From the NCBI GenBank assembly GCA_002420115.1, contig DIHK01000015.1, forward strand, positions 1-27,699: 27,699 nucleotides of DNA, written 5' to 3'. The DNA is from Nitrospira sp. UBA5698 (lineage in GTDB: Bacteria; Nitrospirota; Nitrospiria; Nitrospirales; Nitrospiraceae). The notes under the pieces were generated by a model that searched no databases, had not been told where the DNA came from, and was given only the letters and a program-made list of their open reading frames with translations. Of this stretch, positions 23,751 through 27,699 are shown one piece after another. Every line of letters starts with the position of its first letter. Within the stretch, counting starts at the first letter, position 1. The position numbers were made by a program, and so were the translations under genes.

Positions 23751-23769
23751 GCGTAATGAATTCTGTTAG

Positions 23770-24462
23770 ATGACGCTCTCCGTCATCATTCCAACTCTGA
23801 ATGAAGAACAGGCCCTTGGGGAGACTCTGGCCGATCTCCCTTCCTCTCACACGCTTGAAATCATTATTGTTGATGGAGGGAGCACCGATCGCACGCTCGC
23901 GATTGCGAATACCTTTTGCGCTCACACGCCCATGGCTCAACTCGTGCGAGCACCGACCGGACGAGCGCGTCAAATGAACGAGGGAGCGAAAGCCAGCCGT
24001 GGAGACATTCTACTTTTCCTGCATGCCGACACACAGGTAGTGGAGGGAGCTCCTCGGATCATTGAATCGGCGCTGGCAAATCCTGCCGTCGTGGGAGGAC
24101 GATTCGATGTCCGATTCGCCACGCGTTCCGGTTGGGGAAGTATCATTGGGGCACTCATGAACTGGCGTTCCCGCACGAGCGGCATCGCCACAGGAGATCA
24201 GGCGATCTTTGTCCGCCGCCACATTTTTGAACGACTTGGGGGCTTTGCGGACATCCCGCTGATGGAAGACATTGAATTCAGCCGACGACTCAAACGAGCC
24301 GGGTCGACTGTGGCACTTCGCCAAACGGTCACCACCTCTTTTCGACGATGGGAGCAGCAGGGCCCCCTGAGAACCATCCTCTTGATGTGGACGTTGCGAT
24401 TCCTCTATTGGGCCGGCGTCAACCCCTCACGGTTGAACCGATGGTATAAAGTGGTTCGGTAG
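23770..24462 (+). CDS. GT2 glycosyltransferase, TIGR04283 (arsenosugar-cluster) type
   Basis: A 230-residue GT-A fold enzyme: MTLSVIIPTLNEEQALGETL, VDGGSTDRTL, LFLHADTQV (metal-binding DxD position), IATGDQAIFVRR and LMEDIEFSRRLKRAG, with a C-terminal membrane-associated stretch ILLMWTLRFLYWAGV. The family named TIGR04283 is often found beside TIGR04282, as here, and is linked by neighbourhood to arsenosugar synthesis. Neither ArsM nor the radical SAM ArsS is in this window, so a different acceptor is possible. No strong ribosome site; it follows the membrane-protein gene by 19 bp. Next gene is the TIGR04282-type partner after 34 bp. Confidence 0.92.
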   Translation: MTLSVIIPTLNEEQALGETLADLPSSHTLEIIIVDGGSTDRTLAIANTFCAHTPMAQLVRAPTGRARQMNEGAKASRGDILLFLHADTQVVEGAPRIIESALANPAVVGGRFDVRFATRSGWGSIIGALMNWRSRTSGIATGDQAIFVRRHIFERLGGFADIPLMEDIEFSRRLKRAGSTVALRQTVTTSFRRWEQQGPLRTILLMWTLRFLYWAGVNPSRLNRWYKVVR

Positions 24463-24496
24463 ATCGTGAAGTGTACGGCGTAAGGGGGTAGGCGAT

Positions 24497-25291
24497 ATGA
24501 ACAATAGAACGACAAAACTCCCGGAAGGCAAACAATCCGCCAATCCAAAATCGCTTCACGCTTCACGTCTCACGTCTCACGCTGCCCTCGTGATTTTCGC
24601 CAAAGCGCCCATACCTGGCCAAGTGAAGACACGACTCTGCCCGCCTCTGACGCCGGACGAAGCCGCCACGCTCCACGGAAGTTTTGTCCTCGATACGCTG
24701 GAACGAACAAAGCTCGCCACGACAACGCTCAAATTGCCGTGTGATCGTTACCTGGCCTGCACACCCTCTTCTACACATGTGTTTTTCAAAATCATGGAAG
24801 AGCGGCATGGTGTGAAGGTGATCGATCAAGTCGGCGAGGACCTCGGCGCACGCATGCACCAGGCCTTCGAGACGATATTCGCACGGGGCTACCGGCAGGT
24901 CCTGATCATCGGGACTGATGTTCCGACCGTTCCGCTCGACCATCTTAAGCAGGCTCTGACTATGCTGGAGCAGCATGATCTTGTACTCGGTCCCGCCCAG
25001 GATGGCGGCTATTATCTGATTGGCCTCAAACGGCCTCACCCAACACTCTTTCGTGATATTCCATGGTCGACCGATCAGGTACTGAAACTCACACAAGACA
25101 AAGCAGCGACAATGGGACTGAAGGCAGCTTTGCTTGAGCTCTGGCGTGATGTGGATACGATTGCTGATCTGCAGGCTCTCATTGATGCCAATATCGCCGA
25201 CGGCAAGAAACCAAAGAACGAACGGACTTTTTCAAATCGTACTGCTGGAGTCTTGGAAACACTCGCCAAGCGGATTCGTTCAAGAGCATAA
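24497..25291 (+). CDS. TIGR04282/DUF2064-type glycosyltransferase
   Basis: A 264-residue protein. The conserved part begins at about residue 29, ALVIFAKAPIPGQVKTRL, then LTPDEAATLHGSFVLDT, GEDLGARMHQAFE, LIIGTDVPTVPLDHL and LVLGPAQDGGYYLIGLKRP, as in DUF2064 enzymes (nucleotidyl-diphospho-sugar transferase fold). It pairs with the preceding TIGR04283 protein. ATG 24497 has AAGGGGG 8 nt upstream, so translation begins 29 residues ahead of the conserved domain. Within that leader, residues about 20-29 are encoded by a heptanucleotide tandem repeat (24554-24581). The leader may be a tolerated insertion or neutral linker. Unlike its usual neighbours, no ArsS is visible here. Confidence 0.92.
   Translation: MNNRTTKLPEGKQSANPKSLHASRLTSHAALVIFAKAPIPGQVKTRLCPPLTPDEAATLHGSFVLDTLERTKLATTTLKLPCDRYLACTPSSTHVFFKIMEERHGVKVIDQVGEDLGARMHQAFETIFARGYRQVLIIGTDVPTVPLDHLKQALTMLEQHDLVLGPAQDGGYYLIGLKRPHPTLFRDIPWSTDQVLKLTQDKAATMGLKAALLELWRDVDTIADLQALIDANIADGKKPKNERTFSNRTAGVLETLAKRIRSRA
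24554..24581 (+). repeat. Tandem heptanucleotide repeat within a coding start
   Basis: Four consecutive 7-nt units: CTTCACG, CTTCACG, TCTCACG, TCTCACG. They lie within the reading frame of the DUF2064 glycosyltransferase just before its conserved domain; 28 nt is not a multiple of three, so insertion of the whole array would have shifted the frame unless flanking bases changed as well. The word is related to the ACGCTTCACG words at 6981-6990 and 8015-8038. A CGTGAAG at 24465-24471, in the preceding gap, is the reverse complement of CTTCACG. Confidence 0.85.
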
Positions 25292-25318
25292 TGAGACCCA
25301 TCGAACTCTAGAGGATGT

Positions 25319-26053
25319 ATGGATGAACCGGTTGCACTCATTACGGGAGGAGCAAAGGGCATTGGCCGGGGAATCGCGCTTGATTTAGCTGCGCGACATT
25401 GGAGGATCGCCCTTTGTTATCGAACTAGCGAAGCCGAGGCCAACGCAACGGCAGAAGACATCATGGCGCGAGGAGGACGATCACTGGCTATCCGCTGTGA
25501 CGTCTCCGATCCAGTAGCAGCCAAAAACCTAGTTGCCCGGGTCGAACAAGAATGGGGACGAATCGATGTGCTCATCAATGGAGCAGGCCCTTACCATCGC
25601 ATCAACCTGTTCGATGAAACCGTTGAAGGCTGGAGTGAGATGTTCGACGGGAACCTCCATCCCATTTTCTACCTGGCACAGGCTGTGGCCCCAGGGATGA
25701 AGACCCGCAAATCCGGGCGGATCATCAACTTCAGCATGGCCAATGCCGACCAAATGGAAGCCCAGCCTGACGTGACCGGCCATTACATTGCCAAGGCAGG
25801 CGTCCTGATCCTGACGCGCACGTTGGCGAAGTTGCTGGCACCCCACGGCGTCACCGTCAACGCGATTTCACCCGGCTTCATCGACTCAGGAAGTGCTCCC
25901 CCTCAAGAACTGGCCGCCATGACCAAACGTATTCCCGCCGGATACATTGGGACAGTGGATGACACTGTCGCAGCGGTCCGCTATTTACTCAGCGATGAAG
26001 CGCGCTATGTGAACGGTGCCAATATTCAAATCAGCGGAGGATGGGGCATCTAA
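25319..26053 (+). CDS. Short-chain dehydrogenase/reductase with atypical active-site spacing
   Basis: A 244-residue SDR. The cofactor loop is TGGAKGIG (9-16), with R35 and S37 (YRTSEAE) suggesting NADPH; other landmarks are CDVSD, INGAG (N87), N112, S139 (NFSMAN) and PHGVTVNAISPG plus the typical end VNGANIQISGGWGI. The active-site tyrosine position is irregular: the usual Y-x-x-x-K is H-Y-I-A-K (155-159), so Tyr156 is one residue closer to Lys159 than normal and His155 is at the Tyr position. Activity may be altered. Substrate unknown; relatives reduce 3-oxoacyl groups, pteridines or sugars. GAGG is only about 5 nt before ATG 25319, and the gene follows the glycosyltransferase by 27 bp. Confidence 0.93.
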   Translation: MDEPVALITGGAKGIGRGIALDLAARHWRIALCYRTSEAEANATAEDIMARGGRSLAIRCDVSDPVAAKNLVARVEQEWGRIDVLINGAGPYHRINLFDETVEGWSEMFDGNLHPIFYLAQAVAPGMKTRKSGRIINFSMANADQMEAQPDVTGHYIAKAGVLILTRTLAKLLAPHGVTVNAISPGFIDSGSAPPQELAAMTKRIPAGYIGTVDDTVAAVRYLLSDEARYVNGANIQISGGWGI

Positions 26054-26070
26054 AACAAGAGGAGGCATGC

Positions 26071-26475
26071 ATGCGATCAGCGCAGGAACGAGAGAGTCAT
26101 CGGCGATTCGTCCAAGCCCTTCAGCATGAGCATGTCACCTGTGTGCAGCCCGGCTGCGGGGGAGCGATGGACGTGGCTGACCACTCTCCGCATAGCGCCC
26201 GTATCAAATCCTACGAAGCCACCTGTGAACGCTGTCACACCGTTGAGAAGATCGCCGGCAAGGAGGAACATCAACCATCTTGGGATGTCGCCTCAATCAC
26301 CTTAATGGCGGAAACGCACCTCCTACATGACCAACCCACCTGTCCATACGACGACACCCCGATCACTTTTATCTCCTTGCCGAACCCACGACGCAAGGCT
26401 CGGTATCGCCTCCAGTGCTACTACTGCGGACGACACACGGAAATGAACTGGCCGCCACGGGAAGCTAAGAGCTAA
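26071..26475 (+). CDS. Small protein with two zinc-ribbon-like cysteine pairs
   Basis: A 134-residue protein starting MRSAQERESHRRFVQAL. Cysteine pairs CVQPGC/CERC in the first half and CPYD-x-CYYC in the second look like two zinc-binding ribbons (CVQPGCGGAMD; TCERCHTVEK; TCPYDDTPI; LQCYYCGRH). The rest is hydrophilic. It could bind DNA, RNA or a protein partner; no named family recognised. ATG 26071 has GAGGAGG 7 nt upstream; a frame opening at 26041 inside the SDR end has no such site. It starts 17 bp after the SDR stop and ends the plus-strand series. Confidence 0.82.
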   Translation: MRSAQERESHRRFVQALQHEHVTCVQPGCGGAMDVADHSPHSARIKSYEATCERCHTVEKIAGKEEHQPSWDVASITLMAETHLLHDQPTCPYDDTPITFISLPNPRRKARYRLQCYYCGRHTEMNWPPREAKS

Positions 26476-26510
26476 TTCGACGAGTGCATCGCACCGGCTG
26501 TGCCTTGATT

Positions 26511-27350
26511 TCAGTATGCGCTGATGGACTTCCGAATAAACTCACCCAGCCGCCGGAAATAGACTCCGCCCCCGACAAGGTAGGTATCATTATGCCCCGC
26601 ACCTTGAATCACGTGCCACTCCTTCGGCGGTAGGGCTGCATCAAACACCTGCCGCCCTAGCTCAATAGGAATGATGTCGTCTTTATCTCCATGGATGATC
26701 AACTTGGGAAGGGAGAGCTGAGGGATACGGTCGATCAACCGATGTTCAGCGCCAAGCAACCAATGAACCGGCAACCCGCCATAATGAACCCTGGCCACCG
26801 CTTCGATGGAGGGGAAGGCCGATTCGAGAATCAGCGCTGAAGCCGGTCGTTGTGTAGCCAGGTCCCCTGCCACGGTCGTTCCCAGAGACCGGCCAAACAA
26901 GACAATCCGTTCTGGACGAATGTGTCTCGTGCGTGTGAGATAGTCATAGGCCCCGTACGCATCTGCATAGAGTCCGCCCTCGCTTGGTCGGACCGCCTGG
27001 CTCCTTCCATATCCGCGATAATCGAACAGGAATACGGACAGCCCCAGCTGGAACAACAGCTTCAGATTCTCAAGGCGGTGACTGATGTTTCCTGCATTAC
27101 CATGGCACCAGAGCATGACGGGACGATCCGCCGCTGCTTCAACATACCAGCCAAACAAGCGCACTCCATCAGCAGCGTGACACCAGACTTCTTCCAGCGG
27201 CAATCCGCTGAGCCGTGCCCAGTCTCGGTCTTGCCAGGGTTCAGGATAGTAGACGAAGAATTGATCGAGGAGGCTCACAGACGAAGGATACCGGAACCGA
27301 CGCAGAGAAGGAAACACCAGATCCACCCCAGCCGACGACCTCCAACGCAT
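26511..27350 (-). CDS. Alpha/beta hydrolase, BEM46/ABHD13-like
   Basis: A serine hydrolase fold of about 279 residues. Landmarks are VMLWCHGNAGNISHRL (oxyanion region HGNAGN), LFDYRGYGRSQ, the nucleophile elbow VLFGRSLGTTVAG (GRSLG), the acid LIIHGDKDDIIPI and the catalytic histidine in VIQGAGHNDTYLVGG. These are the marks of the BEM46-like family, with roles in lipid or thioester hydrolysis; the substrate is unknown. An N-terminal part (before LPLEEVWCHAADGVRLFGWY) carries no strong signal peptide. ATG 27350 has no ribosome site; GTG at residues 9 or 12 after it, preceded by GGAGG, could be the true start. It is convergent with the zinc-ribbon gene. Confidence 0.9.
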   Translation of the reverse strand: MRWRSSAGVDLVFPSLRRFRYPSSVSLLDQFFVYYPEPWQDRDWARLSGLPLEEVWCHAADGVRLFGWYVEAAADRPVMLWCHGNAGNISHRLENLKLLFQLGLSVFLFDYRGYGRSQAVRPSEGGLYADAYGAYDYLTRTRHIRPERIVLFGRSLGTTVAGDLATQRPASALILESAFPSIEAVARVHYGGLPVHWLLGAEHRLIDRIPQLSLPKLIIHGDKDDIIPIELGRQVFDAALPPKEWHVIQGAGHNDTYLVGGGVYFRRLGEFIRKSISAY

Positions 27351-27444
27351 GAACAAAATCAAGGTTTGCTTGTCTCATCTTCTAAACCGCGCTATAGCTC
27401 ATTCGTCAACGGCCTTCCACCTTCCGCGCGACATGGAGGATGAG

Positions 27445-27699
27445 ATGCTCAAATCCGGTTCCAGCCTACTCTGTGGACTGTTTGTGCTGCTGACCCTATA
27501 CGTACTGCTGACCCTCTCTGGGTGTTCCGTTATGATGGCGATGGTTGGGGGTAAGGAACCGGGCTTTGAGCATATGAAGGTCGGAGCAAGCAAAGGGGAG
27601 ATCGATGTTGATTTTAACCAGCCAAGGACGAAGACACCCCACCCCACGCTCGAGTCAGACGCCTTCTCTCAATTCCACCTCAAGCGAATCAAGTACTAG
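27445..27699 (+). CDS. Small predicted lipoprotein (84 aa), stop at the window edge
   Basis: The protein starts MLKSGSSLLCGLFVLLTLY and has lipobox LSGC, so Cys27 would be lipidated. The short mature part (VMMAMVGGKEPGFEHMKVGASKGEIDVDFNQPRT) resembles the beginning of small envelope lipoproteins with a VGASKGEI-type turn as in SmpA/OmlA-like proteins, but ends soon after at TAG (27697-27699). This may be a truncated or frameshifted member of a longer family. ATG 27445 is chosen because GGAGG lies 5 nt upstream; ATG 27433 would put that ribosome site within the gene, and the frame is open back to 27349. Divergent from the hydrolase. Confidence 0.6.
   Translation: MLKSGSSLLCGLFVLLTLYVLLTLSGCSVMMAMVGGKEPGFEHMKVGASKGEIDVDFNQPRTKTPHPTLESDAFSQFHLKRIKY

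Noticed and set aside
24554..24581. CRISPR-like array
   Set aside because: Units are 7 nt, adjacent without spacers, and lie within a coding frame.

Overview
The window reads as a chromosomal segment of a GC-rich Gram-negative bacterium, most likely Nitrospira or a close relative (phylum Nitrospirota). This is inference from the gene mix and style: bimodular dCTP deaminase, KamA, paired TIGR04283/TIGR04282 glycosyltransferases, an orphan CbbQ/NirQ-type ATPase, glycine-zipper lipoproteins and a large hybrid histidine kinase. There is no rRNA, tRNA, phage, insertion sequence or CRISPR array.

Left part (1-4503): the start of a TetR regulator cut by the window edge, a GAF/AAA+/HTH sigma-54 activator, a two-domain CDGSH iron-sulfur protein, a KefB/YbaL-like cation:proton antiporter, and a small exported protein.

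Detoxification-like block (4573-8946, all minus strand): NmrA-like NAD(P)-binding protein, pirin, FrnE-type DsbA oxidoreductase broken by one in-frame amber codon, VOC protein, SnoaL-like protein, unknown protein, second VOC protein. Genes from FrnE on overlap or nearly touch, so they probably form one operon. Pirin is bracketed by two related short repeats, one of which is a 17-bp perfect inverted repeat.

Middle (9252-18847): an exported OB-fold-like protein; a membrane-anchored SUMF1/FGE-like protein without the FGE active-site cysteines; a VapBC-type toxin-antitoxin pair with a readable promoter/operator; two 144-residue glycine-zipper lipoprotein paralogues plus a decayed third copy on the far side of vapBC; DUF167; CbbQ/NirQ ATPase; a hybrid histidine kinase overlapping by 4 bp with a YkgJ-type cysteine-cluster/DUF2156 fusion.

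Right part (19250-27699, mostly plus strand): ATP-grasp-like protein, a thioredoxin-fold protein with CPDC, lysine-2,3-aminomutase-like KamA, dCTP deaminase (4-bp overlap with KamA), small membrane protein, two glycosyltransferases of the kind linked to arsenosugar synthesis, an SDR with an atypical active site, and a zinc-ribbon protein; then a convergent alpha/beta hydrolase and a small lipoprotein ending at the window edge. Tight spacing suggests at least ATP-grasp to glycosyltransferase is co-transcribed, but a shared pathway is unproven. A heptanucleotide tandem repeat lies inside the 5' coding end of the second glycosyltransferase and resembles the repeats around pirin.
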